This document shows, in pieces, positions 39,351-51,400 of a stretch of 64,000 bases of DNA. The stretch's first letter is position 1, and each line of letters begins with the position of its first letter. Source of the DNA: Paramecium tetraurelia (lineage: Eukaryota > Ciliophora > Oligohymenophorea > Peniculida > Parameciidae); assembly GCF_000165425.1 (NCBI RefSeq), contig NW_001799462.1, forward strand, positions 124,001-188,000. The letters are read 5' to 3'. A program made the position numbers and the translations under genes. Under the pieces are notes generated by a model. The model made no database searches and was not told the DNA's origin. It worked only from the letters and a program-made list of their open reading frames with translations.

Positions 39351-40097
39351 ATGTAAACATACTTAAGATTTTTTCGATTTGCAACTCATCAATCTGATCC
39401 TTATGTAGTGTTGGGATTAAAAAAAAATGCCTCGATGGATTAGATTAAGGATGCTTATATTGGTTTATGTAAAAAATGTAATTGGTTGACAATACAAGGT
39501 AGACCATCCTGACTTAAACAGTCAAGAGGATGCCAGAGAAAAGTTTGCTCAGATTCATGAAGCTTATAATATTCTGAAACAAAAGAAATTCTATGAACAG
39601 ATTGACGAAGAGTTTAAGAAGAATTATTAGTAAGAATTTGATTTACAATAAATATAGTTAGGGCTAATCGGAGGAGGAGTGTTTTAAGAGGGTCTTCGGA
39701 TTTTACTTCTATGAAAAACCTTAGGAATATTACAAACCTGAAAATGCTCAAAAAAGAGCAGATTATTATGAATTACTGCGAAAATTCAAAAACCAATAAT
39801 AAAACACTTAAGAAATGCAGAACAGTGGCTTTCATGATGTTAAAATTAATAGAACCTTCAATTCAGATTCTATCTACAGTACTTGATAAGATGAGTTATA
39901 TAGGATACAGTGATCACACTTTATTGAAAGTCTTAATAATGTTTACTTTGGTTGTTTCAATAACAAGTGCTTATGTCTTCTTCTATAAACGATAAACTAC
40001 ATACGCCAAGAACACTATAACGGACTCGTAAATTGTGAGAATGCGAGCTTTGGCTTAATTAAGAGAACAAAGGTAGGCAAAGGAGAAATAAGAATGA
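39351..40097 (+). CDS. DnaJ-domain protein, probable mitochondrial, C-terminal membrane anchor
   Basis: 222 residues after removal of three introns: GTAATTGGTTG...GTAG (25 nt), GTAAGAATTTG...ATAG (28 nt) and GTACTTGATAAG...ATAG (25 nt). It starts with a basic amphipathic presequence (MQTYLRFFRFATHQ), as expected for mitochondrial import. The J domain follows: SDPYVVLGLKKNASMDQIK, then the HPD tripeptide (KYHPDLNSQEDA), then KFAQIHEAYNILKQKKFYEQ. Behind it come an acidic linker and one transmembrane helix (LLKVLIMFTLVVSITSAYVF) with a basic, Gln-rich tail. The HPD motif stimulates Hsp70 ATPase; a J protein anchored in a mitochondrial membrane could serve the import motor or assembly, which is inference. 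It ends 31 nt from the stop of the convergent PI3K gene. Confidence 0.8.
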
Positions 40098-40128
40098 ACG
40101 TATAATTTCATAAAGGGAATTGTATAAA

Positions 40129-43100
40129 TCAGTCTCTTGTAAAGTTGTGAATCAAATTGTCAATCTTTCTCCACATGTCGTTCAAACTAGTAGTAATTTC
40201 CTTCCTGAACAATTCAGTAGCCTGTTGTTCACCAATGTCCAATTGCAATTTCTCCCTTAAGTATTCGATATCTGCAATCTCTTGGAGCTCAGGCATGCCT
40301 GCTGACAAATTCATAAGGAAGATATTGATTAGCAAATGCCCATGCTATCGAATTTGATTATAGGCTTTAGTGCAGAAATCCTCAAACCTTTGGAAATTGT
40401 GTCCTTACACTCCCCCCATTACATATGCCATCTCTTGAGTGAAGACAAAAGGAGTTCGTTCTCGATTGATTCCATATTTAGTTTTGAAATTACCTAAAAT
40501 AATGGTGAGTTTATTACCCAAAAAATGACCAAAATCTATATGAAATAGATGCCCACTTTCAGTTAACATGATGTTCCCACTGTGTCTATCTCCAATTCCA
40601 AGAAGATACGTGGCAACACAGTAGCCAGCACAAGATCTTAAGAAATTCTCAACTGCATTTTCCATGCTGTGTTTATTATGTTTTTTCAGATATTCCATAA
40701 TGGAACTTTTGTTCAAAGCTCCAAATTTGCCAGCATTCTCATGGATACTTGAAGTAGTGTCTGAATTGAGAACTACTTCAATCATTCCTACTTAATCCAA
40801 TGTGGAGATCACTTTGTATGGCTTCATACGATAATCAAGACCAAAATCTAACCATATTTTATCCATGATTTTTATCAATTGCAAGGTCAGCAAATCTTGT
40901 CTGATGTCATCTCCACATTTAAAAATAATAAGGAACTTGTCATTTATTGTGATTTTCCTTAGTTCCTTCTCTCTTCTTAGATTCTCAAGACAATCAGTAT
41001 CCTTCAAATTCTTAGAAGATAACATGATGATTTACTTTGGAATTTGAGTCACATCCCTAGTTTCAGCAGATTTCATAACTAACCATAAAGGTAGCTATAG
41101 ACATATATATACTCGATTACTTTTTTGCTATCTAATATTTTACATTTTTCGTAAATCAATTCTGAAGCACTCATTCTTGGGTCAATTGCAAATTGAAAGG
41201 TTTTAGAGAATTTCTGTCTGGCATCTTACAGTTTATTTTTCATCTCTTTTAACCTTTTGCCTGAATCCTTCTCTGTCTTGATAAAATCAGCAATCTACAT
41301 GATCTCATCATTGACTTAAACCTCACCAAACAACTCATATCTGTAATTTCCAAAAAGCATCATAAGCTATTCCAAAATTAAACTATATCTCTCGTAAGTT
41401 GGTTGAATGTGCAATTATGATCTCAATTACCAAAACAATTCATGTCCCACAACCCAAGGATTCATGATGGATCTTTCAATAAGCATTTCTCCCAAAGGTG
41501 AAAAATGACACTATTCAAAAATGAGAGCTTGAGTCAATTCCAGCATAAAAAGCACCAATTCATCATCCTTATATAGACCTACTCTCTTTGTAGCATAATA
41601 CCTAACTAGCTCATCCGAAATGTTTGCATCCAAGAGAGGCAAGGCATCATCAGAAGGTAGACTCGTCCAAACTTTCATCATCTGATATACTTCTCTAATC
41701 TCCTCAGGATCACTCCAATTGATAGCGCACAAAAAGATTGGAAATGCAGATGGCTAATTCTTGTAGTGATTTCTACATTTCAGCAGAATGAACTTGTCTT
41801 CATCTGTGTAAAGATGACGCTAAAGAGGATCAAATTTTAACAATCGATCCAATTTAGCCAATTCATTTGTGTTTGGAGTGGCTTTCCAATCTCTTTAAGG
41901 TCGCACTGTGACACTGGAATTCAAGGTTCCTCTCCTTTCTAAAATTCCATTCATATATTAGAGAGAAATCTGTTAGATATTCAATGGAGTGGAGGGGAAC
42001 CCAACTTATTTCATGTATTTCTCATCTCTCAAACTCCAATAAACATCTTCAATGAATGTGGGCATCCCAATAACCAATTAAGTGTAATAAGGTGTTCTCT
42101 CTTGATTTGGCAAGGCTGCTCCATAATATTCATTCATGCATGCTATCCTAGTATCACATTTATAGAATGGCCACACATTTAGATGCAGTCTGCCCTACTT
42201 TAGTTTTCCATTTTCATCAAATAGTTCTGTGATTGTACTACCAATTATTTGTTCTTCCCCATTTGAGGAATGCAAAACTATGTTGAAACACAATCTCAAT
42301 TCCATAGGTAACTAAGAGATTTTCAATCCTTAAAACGAAACGTCTTGATAAAACCAGGTGTTTTGCCTGAATGGTACTTTTTGACTGTTGACTATACTGA
42401 ATTTGGTCAAAGGAGTCTGGCCATACATCAATAGCACTTAAACAGATATCAAATACGGTTGTATATCGAGTTCATACTTCTACATTAGACATTCCATATT
42501 GGCTGTCCCTTATGGACCATGATTAAAAAAATGTGGATTAAAAGTCCCTTTAGAAAGTTATTTAATTTATGCAGCATCCTATTCCTTAGTCTTGCACAAC
42601 TTTAGGAAACTAATCTTCTTCTGCAATTTCTCTTCATCTTCCACCTTCACTTTTTTTTTAGAAGTATTATGTTATTCCTCTTGCTTTGCTGATGCTTTAG
42701 TAATAAATCTGGGTGGACATTGACCGTTATAAGTTGCTCTTCTTTTGTGCCCATTTTATTTTTTGAACTCGTCAAGATCTTTATCATCCAGTATGAAGAG
42801 TCTATGCACATTTGAGAGACACAGAATTTAAATTTTGAATCTGTAATCACATTCTCCAGAGTAGATGATGCTCTTTTTTAAAGGGAAGTAACGTTCTTAC
42901 AGCATTTAGTACCTCATCTCAACGAATTCCAAGCATCTCTCCTTAAGAAATAAACGAGGTCGTAAGGGTGAGAAATTCGAGTCTTGTCGACTTATCTTTT
43001 TTCTTTTTTTCCCCTCCTCGTTCTGTATATCTCGCAAGGGAAATGGAGCATAAAACAGAAAACAAGGGATGTCCATAAATTACTCCCAAGGTACACTTTC

Positions 43101-43832
43101 ATCTGCATTTCTTTCAAAAATGGGAGGAAAATTATCATACATCCTCCGAACCTTTGAAACTTCGGTTAGATTAACTTGCAAATATTATATACCTCTTAAA
43201 TTCATTCTGACTCTATCGTAACTCAATATTGAGTAGTTTCCTGCTAAGTATTCTCTAAAACCAGAAATCTACAGAACAAATTAATTCTCAGGGGATTTAG
43301 TTTTCAGTCTTACTTAAAAGTTGTTGTAGACTACTCTCAGGATCTTCTTGATCACCTCGTCTGAACAAGTGACTAAATCCACATGCAGTTCAATTGTTAT
43401 AGGATTTATATCTTAATATGCTTAGTCTTCCAATCTGATGTAATCGCTTAGATCTACAATCAATTTGAGTGAAGTGACTTTGGAGAATGCATCAGACATC
43501 GATGATTCAGCCAAATAGGTCGGCTCCTAGTTCACGATCTTATGCAATAAATATTCTGAGATTTCTCTCCTTCGATACCTTTAGTTTCTCAAAGTGTCCA
43601 TGTTCCATGAGGAATCAGGTAATTAAACCAATTTTTGGATATCCATAATATCCTTCTTTGCCTTAACTCTGTATACTTAAGGAACCTCATATTCAATGCA
43701 GATTTCATGATTCTTAAGATTGATAGTGAAGATTTAATGAGAATCCATATCAACACAAAGCAAATATTTAACCTTCTCATCAACCTAAGCTTTTGTAAAG
43801 ATTCTTTGGCTAGTTTACAATTATCTATCCAT
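40129..43832 (-). CDS. Phosphoinositide 3-kinase catalytic subunit, class I-like
   Basis: About 1,190 residues, from ATG 43830-43832 (MDRQLQTSQRIF) to TGA 40129-40131, with several short introns including 40494-40517 inside the kinase domain. Domain order: an N-terminal region like the Ras-binding part, a C2-like segment at about 42000-42500, and the helical PIK domain ([16 protein letters not shown], then [20 protein letters not shown], then ELTQALIFE). The kinase domain has [20 protein letters not shown], the catalytic loop [13 protein letters not shown] and [15 protein letters not shown]. The sequence [14 protein letters not shown] after the activation loop is typical of class I/II enzymes rather than Vps34. 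It phosphorylates the 3-position of phosphoinositides; in ciliates this bears on phagocytosis and chemotaxis (inference). No regulatory subunit gene is nearby. Confidence 0.85.
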
Positions 43833-43940
43833 TTTTAATGAATTTAAATATAATAGTGAAAGTGCTTTATTTTTGTAAGTAATTGTCAACTAGAGTCTCT
43901 AATAATATTAGTGATTATAAGAACTGCAATGTTAAAGAAA

Positions 43941-44240
43941 ATGATGTATTTTAATATGAGTAGCTGTAGCTGTGAATTAGAATTTGATATTGATTTAAAA
44001 AATGAGTGTATAGTTTTGAGAATCAAGAACAATAAAAAAAAGCAACTACTATAAAAAAGAAACATAACAACAGAAGAAATAGATAATATCATTAGAAAGG
44101 CTAAAGAAGAATAAGAGCAATAAAGAAATGAGAAAGATGAAGTTTATAAAAGATACAAAGTAGTAAAAACCTATTTATTATTTATCCGATTTAAAGTACA
44201 AGAAATGCTTACTATCCAAAGATTTAAATAATATAAATTG
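43941..44240 (+). pseudogene. Possible relic of an Hsp70 C-terminal region
   Basis: A TGA-free plus-strand frame reads ELEFDIDLKNECIVLRIK, then ITTEEIDNIIRKAKEEQEQQ, then EKDEVYKRYKVV. The FDID-N start, the basic middle and the EEID..I.KAKEE helix follow the order at the junction of the Hsp70 substrate-binding domain and its lid. The middle is eroded (Lys/Gln run in place of the usual ITITNDKGRLS). No ATPase domain precedes it and no proper stop follows before the next gene. It lies behind the PI3K start. The similarity is judged by eye and could be coincidence. Confidence 0.4.
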
Positions 44241-44271
44241 ATTTAATATTATAATTTTGTTAATGTATAAC

Positions 44272-47200
44272 TCAATTTACATGCATTAATCCAGATTCCT
44301 GATCATCTGAATCATCATCTTGATCTCTCTTCTTTCTAAAGAACAAGAATCCTATTAAACCTAGGAAAACAACAGATCCAACTATAATGAGTATGATCCA
44401 CCAAGCTTTAGAGCTTGAACCATTATCATCATCACCTCCATTATCTGGTTTAATATTTAATTAAATCGATTTAGAGACAGATCTGTAATCGTTTGAAAAT
44501 GTTATTGTTAAGGTTTGGTTTTGAAGATTGGCACTTTCTCCGAAGTACAAACTGATATCCTTTCTAATCTCATATTGATTTAATCCCTTACTGATTTTAC
44601 TTGATATCAAAGTTGAGCCCTAAAGTATAAATAAAAATAATTACTTGTAAATGAAGTGGGAAATCACTTGGTTCCAGTTTCTATGTTCCAATGGTAAATG
44701 AAAAGGAACCTCTTATCACAGAAACAGCACTATCTGTAATGTGATAAACACCAACAACAACTTTCGATTTATTTATAAATGACACAATAACTGATTCCTT
44801 ATTAGCAGCCACAGTATTTAAAGCTTTCCATGTTCCGTATCTATTTAGTGCCACTTTGACTTTAGTATCGGTCAACTTATTTGAATGGTTGTCAGAAATA
44901 GCAAATTACAGAGTGAAAACATAAGATGATGCATTATCAGTAACAACCACTATGGTGACACTCTTAGTTTTATCCTTAATTGATTCATCTATAATCTTAT
45001 TAGAATAATAATGGGTCTAATCATTTGCATATTGCTTATTTTCATTTAACCATTTGTTAAGTAACAAATACTCAATGTATATAAATTTGGTTTCAGAGGT
45101 AGCTTTTGTAATGCTGACATCAACAAATAACAATCCATTTACGCTATCAGAAATAATGAATTAAACTGCAAATGAGTTTTCCTCAGAATGAGTCACTGAA
45201 TGAACAAATGAGGATGGTCTAAATTATTTAGGTGTTTATTGTCCTAATTTAGATTAAATGAATTGATAATCAATGGTAAACAATAAAGTAGATGACCAAA
45301 TTCCATCCATTGATTATAATTTATGAATTGTAATATATCCATCATAATTTTCAGGATTCAATGAATCAGTATGAAGAACTGCAACAACATCTTAAGCCAA
45401 AGCTATAATTTAAGTAGCAGATGGTGCAGAAATGAAAGCATTTTCTCTCTTACATTCTTATTTATCATTACAATTAGCAACCAATATTTAATCTTCAACT
45501 CCATTATTACAAAGGGAATAGAGGGACTTTTCATAAGATGTTATTCTGAAACAATCATATTCTTCGCCTAAAGCATCAAGAATTGGTTTGCTTTCTTCTA
45601 ATTTATTGTCCTTCATCAAAAGAACTGTTTTTGTTGCTTAAAGAACTACATTGTTTTAGAAGGCTGAGGTGTCTTTGAAATAGTAATTCTAAAGAACATA
45701 ATTTTTCGTTTAATGTAGATATGATTATAAGAAGATATTATTAGTTTTTTGTTATAGCAATGTACAATAGGGTTCTTATCCACTAATCCAATCATTATCT
45801 AATTTAATAGTAGTTGAATTTTGTAAAGGTTCAATATCAATTGATTAAGTGGATTTTTTGTCATCAACGATCAAGTTTGTGAATGTATTGATCACTTTAA
45901 CTGTTTATTTAAATGGAAGTAAATTATTTAAGGAATCAGCATTCTTAACATTAATTGAAATTTCGTAATCAGTTAGATATTTTTGTTTCTATTTGTTAGG
46001 AATGAGAATCAATTGTGGATCAAGTACAATAAAATCTAATTATTAAACTGTTTCACCGTTGGCTAATGTAAGTATATAGGCTGATCCAATTGGGTCTGAT
46101 CCACTTGCAGATACTGCAAAGGTATCATCAACTTTAGCATTGATTTTAACAGCCAAATAAAAGGTGTCATGTTGTAATAATCCTGGTTTGTAAATGTTCA
46201 AATATACATTATCATTTTTGGTGGTTCTTATTACTAAAATACCAGTTTATAAATGTGATGAGACACCTAAAGGATTGACAATTTAATATCCAAATAATTC
46301 TACAGTCTTCTGCTTGAAAACATTATTAATTTTTTCATAATTGTATTCACTCAATTCTTTGTTATTCACAAAGAAGAAGGAATTAGTTGATGAAGTTATG
46401 TATATTTAATTGCCCTTTGTATAATCCACCTTCGATCCGTAAATGAATTCTTGGTTGCTGTAATTGATAATAGCAACATTGTTCTCATTTTGAACAAAGA
46501 TCACATTTTATCTTAGGACTCTATTGCCATATAACTTTATAGGTTTCCAATCTCCTTAAAATCCAATCAAAGTTGCTCCTGTTACTTTATTGATCAAAGT
46601 AAACTTCTCTGTGGAATAAGAGGACAAATCCCCATTTTATTAAATCACAAACAAAAAGTTACCTTGATTCTAGAATGCTACTGCTTTGAGTTCATCCTTC
46701 TCTTCATTTTCATTTAATTTGATTGTTCCATACAAAACAGTAACCCTATTTTTAATTTTGAAGAATTTAATTATAAATGGTGTTTCTAATAAGATGAAAT
46801 GAACTGTTTTCTCACTATCCTACCAAATACTGAAAAGCTAATCTGATAACTGTTCTTTCACTTACACATTTCCTTAGTCTTTACATTCATATCTAACGTG
46901 ATCAGTTAACTCACAATCTTAAATAACAACTTTCTTATCCTCTTGCTAGAATACTTAGTATAGGGTTTCTTAATTAATGTCAACCAAAGATGTCTAATAC
47001 AATGGTTTTTTTGGCCAGTTGGTCACTTTTATTGTTCTCTAATGGGCAATCTGGGCAAAGACATCCAAGTCTGGCTCTGCAGATAAGTTCAAGAAATTGT
47101 TGGAATTCTATGGTGATTTAGGTTGAACAATCTCATAAATCAAATTAGGACCTGACACCAAACTTCCTAATGTTATTTGTTCGTCGTTTTCATCTAAAAC

Positions 47201-48404
47201 CTTTGGGAAAGGAGTTTCAGTATCAACCTTTTTGTAGATTGTCTCACTATTTCCAGCCAATACTTGATAGTATATTCTTGAATAACAAACTTAATTGTGT
47301 TGAGATTTGGCTTGAATTGTGACAGCTTTGAAATTAGCACTTGCTTAGGCATTTCCATTGAATCTCAATAATCCCAAACCGAAGGTCCAAGCTGAAGAAG
47401 ATGTGAGAGAAAGTGTAACAATATCTTGACTGTTTGGATTTACGATTCCAGCTCCATTTGACACATTTACAATATCTATTAAACTGCTGTTCTCATCATC
47501 GAAATGATAAATGTATAGACTTCCTTGATTATGCAAAAACACATATTTCTCACTTGACTTAATATATTGAGGATAAGTCAAACTAGCAAATGGCAGATCC
47601 TATACTTTTTGAACTTTACCTTCATAATTTATGATTCCATAGTAATTATAACCCTTTATTACAAACATTTCCTCGCTGTTGCTAAATACAGTTCTATCAA
47701 AAGCAAAACTTTGGCCAAAATTAAATCCAATAAATCTAGAAAACTTCCAATCAGTATCAAAAAAGACAACAAAGATGCCCAATTTAGCATCTAATAAATA
47801 AATTTACCCATTCAATCCAATTTAGAAATCAACAATATTCAATTAATTTATCTATTTACCAGAAATATTAGATAATTTGGTTTTATCTAAAGTTGTTTTA
47901 CTAACTAAGCCATCATTTGTAAGTGCGAATAATTCAACAAATGAATTATTGGCTAATTAACCTTCAGCATTAATTGACAATGAAACTCTGACAACATAAT
48001 GATCATCCTTCAATTTGTATGTACCCAACACTCTGTTCAAAGAGTTATTGTCAACTAAAACAGTTTATGTTTCTTCAGTTCCTTTAATTAATAATAAGAG
48101 TTTGTTATTTTAGATTTAACAATCAACAACAAAAGTGGTAGTTGATAATTAAACAAAATCTAAGCAACTAAGATTGGCATCTGTCTTTTTAATGTTAACA
48201 ATTTGATTGAATGATGGAGCCTTATTTATAGATGCACTAATATTAAATATAATTTATTACGTATCTGTATAAAAAATGGAATATTTAGAACCATCCTTAT
48301 TTAAAAATCCAAATTGGTTAGACCATGCTCTATTCTATGTGACTAATGCTTTAGCTGATACTATTTATGTTGCACCTAATTAATTATAAATTTATATAAT
48401 ATAC
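44272..48404 (-). repeat. Ectodomain unit 4 with transmembrane anchor
   Basis: C-terminal unit. The family block is at about 47765-47835 (VDFQIGLNGQIYLLDAKLG). Its first 330 bases share the near-identical duplication. Farther in it has diverged, except for a patch at about 45200-45500 very similar to 49340-49640. The intron homologous to the unit-opening intron is present at 48376-48404, but one extra base upstream makes retention, not splicing, keep the frame. Confidence 0.65.
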
Positions 48405-51400
48405 CTTGTTTATGAATTTATAGATTCTCCTATTTATTATATTGCTTAAAATACTGAAAAATCAGTTGTGTCTACACTATATTTTAGAGAAACCCCATCA
48501 AATAAGTTTTAAGTTAATGACCATTACAGAACTTCTCCTTATGAAGGATAAATCTTTAGATCGGTAACCTTGGTTCTACATTCGTCTTTATCTACAGGGA
48601 TAATTGATAAATTTATAGTTCTGACGACTCTTCTAAAATCGTTCTAAAATGTTAGAGTTAGTTTCTAAGTATGCAATTTCTTTGGCTCCCCAAATTTCAA
48701 TATTTATTGATATCTAACTTAATTTTAATAGACTCCAACTGTAGAAGTACTTGTCAAAAATAATTCATCTGAGTTGTAAATTAAGAAATCTTGAGGTGTG
48801 ATTTATTTTTTAAAGGTTGCAAAGGTATGAGAACCTTGAATAGTTTATACATATGCATTCTCTTAATCAGTTGGAATCTTGTAAACTCCAATGACAACCT
48901 CTAAATTTTTGACATAAGGAATTGCTATTGAAGATGATGAAGCTGATACATAGTTCAAAGTCTTGAAATTACCATATCTATTCAAATTAAAAATTGTTTT
49001 AATTTAACTTAATTTATTTGACACATTAGCTTATATAGCAAAAGTTAATTCAAACACATATGATGATGAAATATCAGTAACAAGAACCAACTTCACAGTT
49101 TTTTTGATTGGATAGTCAATTTGTTGAGTAATTATTTAAGCTTAATAGTAATGTGTATCATCACTTGCATATTGCTCTACATTTAGCCAGTCTTTCAAAA
49201 GCTGATATTCCAAAAACTAATATTTGACTTCTGAAGTAGTCTTTGAAAGAGTTAAATCAACAAACAATAAACCATTTACACTATCTGTGATAATCAATTA
49301 TAAATAAAATAGAGAAGCATTATTTCCTGTTGGTGAATGAACAAATGAGGATGGTCTAAATTATTTAGGTGCTTATTGTCCTAATTTAGATTAGATGAAT
49401 TGATAATCAATAGTAAACAATAAAGTAGATGACCAAATTCCATCGATTGATTATAATTTATGAATTGTAATGTATCCATCATAATTTTCAGGATTCAATG
49501 AATCAGTATGTAGAACTGCAACAACATCTTAATTTAATGCTATAATTTAAGTAGCAAATGGAGCAGAAATGAAAGCATTTTCTCTTTTACATTCTTATTT
49601 ATCATTACAACTAGCAACCTATATTTAATCTTCAACTCCATTATTACAAAGGGAATAGAGTCTTGTGATATCAGCTTCTAATCTATAGCATTTATATTGA
49701 TCTGATAATTTTGGTAAGAGAGGTTGGGCATTCTTTAGGTCATTTCCCTTAAATGACAGCACTGTATTTGAAGCTTATAAAAATGTAACAGCAAAAGGTT
49801 TAGCTACATCATATATATAGTAATCCATTAGGACACCCATATCTTAGCTAACGAAAGGTAAAAGAGTTATATCATCATTCATTGCCTATAAAGATAACTC
49901 TGTATTTATTATTTATCCTCCAATCCAATCAGATCGGATTGCCACTTCTTATGCTTAATCAGTTTCGTTAATTTCAATCGACTTCAAATAATCTTCATCA
50001 TTCACAATTAAATTAGTCATAGTATTTGCTACTTTTACATTCTATTCATAATGTACTTTTTATGTTTTGTCATCCCCATTCATGATATCCATAACAATCA
50101 AGAAGTTTGAAACAAACTTTTAAAGTTTTTTTATTGGTATAATAACTAACTCAGGGTTGAGTAGGATAAAGTTTAATTATTAAATTTTTTATCCATTAGC
50201 AAAAGTTATAATGTAGAGAGATCCTCCTAATGATAATTAAAATTAGTCATCCGATTTAATTCCGTTTAATTTAAATGATAAATAGAATGTATCATGTTGT
50301 GTTAATGAAGGTCTATAAATATTTAAATAAACATCTTATGCTTTAGTAGTTTTAATTACTAGATTACCAGTTGAGAGTTAAGATGTTACAACTAATGGAC
50401 TTGCAATTGAGTATTCAAACAATTGCACTGTCTTTGCTTTGAAAATATTTAATAAGTTTTAATAATTGTATTCAAGTATTTCTTTATTGTTAACTAAAAA
50501 GAATGAATTCTTAGCAGCTGAAATATAGATTTAATTATTTTAAGTATAATCCATAGATTAAATGAATATGAATTCTGTATTGATGTAATTGATAATGGCA
50601 ATGTTATTTTCATTTTGAACAAATACAATGTTTGACTTTATCATTCTATTACCATATAATTTTAATGGCTTCCATTATCCACCATATCCAATCAAATCAT
50701 TTCCAGTTATACTATTCACAAATGAGAATTAACTACTCCAATAACTACTTAAAACGCCATTCTTTTATAAAATAAACAAGTAATCTCCTTAATTTAAAAT
50801 ACTTAATATTTATTAACCCTCTTGTTATGTAAATGAGACTGATGTCTCTTCTATTATAACTCCTTCAGCATCTGAATAAGCTGTCACTTTATATAAGGAT
50901 GATATGGTTATAAATCTCACTACATTATCATTATCTTACCATATGCTAAATAATTATTCAGATATTGGTTCTTAAAGTTAAACATTTCCATAATCTTTAC
51001 AAACATATTTAACATGATCAGTCAAAACACAAAGTTAAATTGTTAACTTCTTATCTTAAGTTTGGAAGATCTAGAATAAGGTTTCTCTATCGTTTGCTAC
51101 TAATTCAGTGCTGTATATAGGAGATTTAGGCCAATCAATAACTTAAATCTATCTGTTTTATGCAACCTAAGCACTGAAATCTAAAGGCATTTATGGCAAG
51201 GTAAGGCCGTACTCAAGATTAGGTCCTGATAGAATATTGCCCATTTAGAATTATTCAAATAGTTCATCGAAAACTTAAGGGAATGGCTAATTGGATTTAT
51301 TTTTCCTGATTGGAACTTTGCTGCTGCTTTCAATTACTTGGTACTGAATCTTAGTGGAGCATTAAAGATTATGTTAAGATGTAGCTGTAATTGTTAAATC

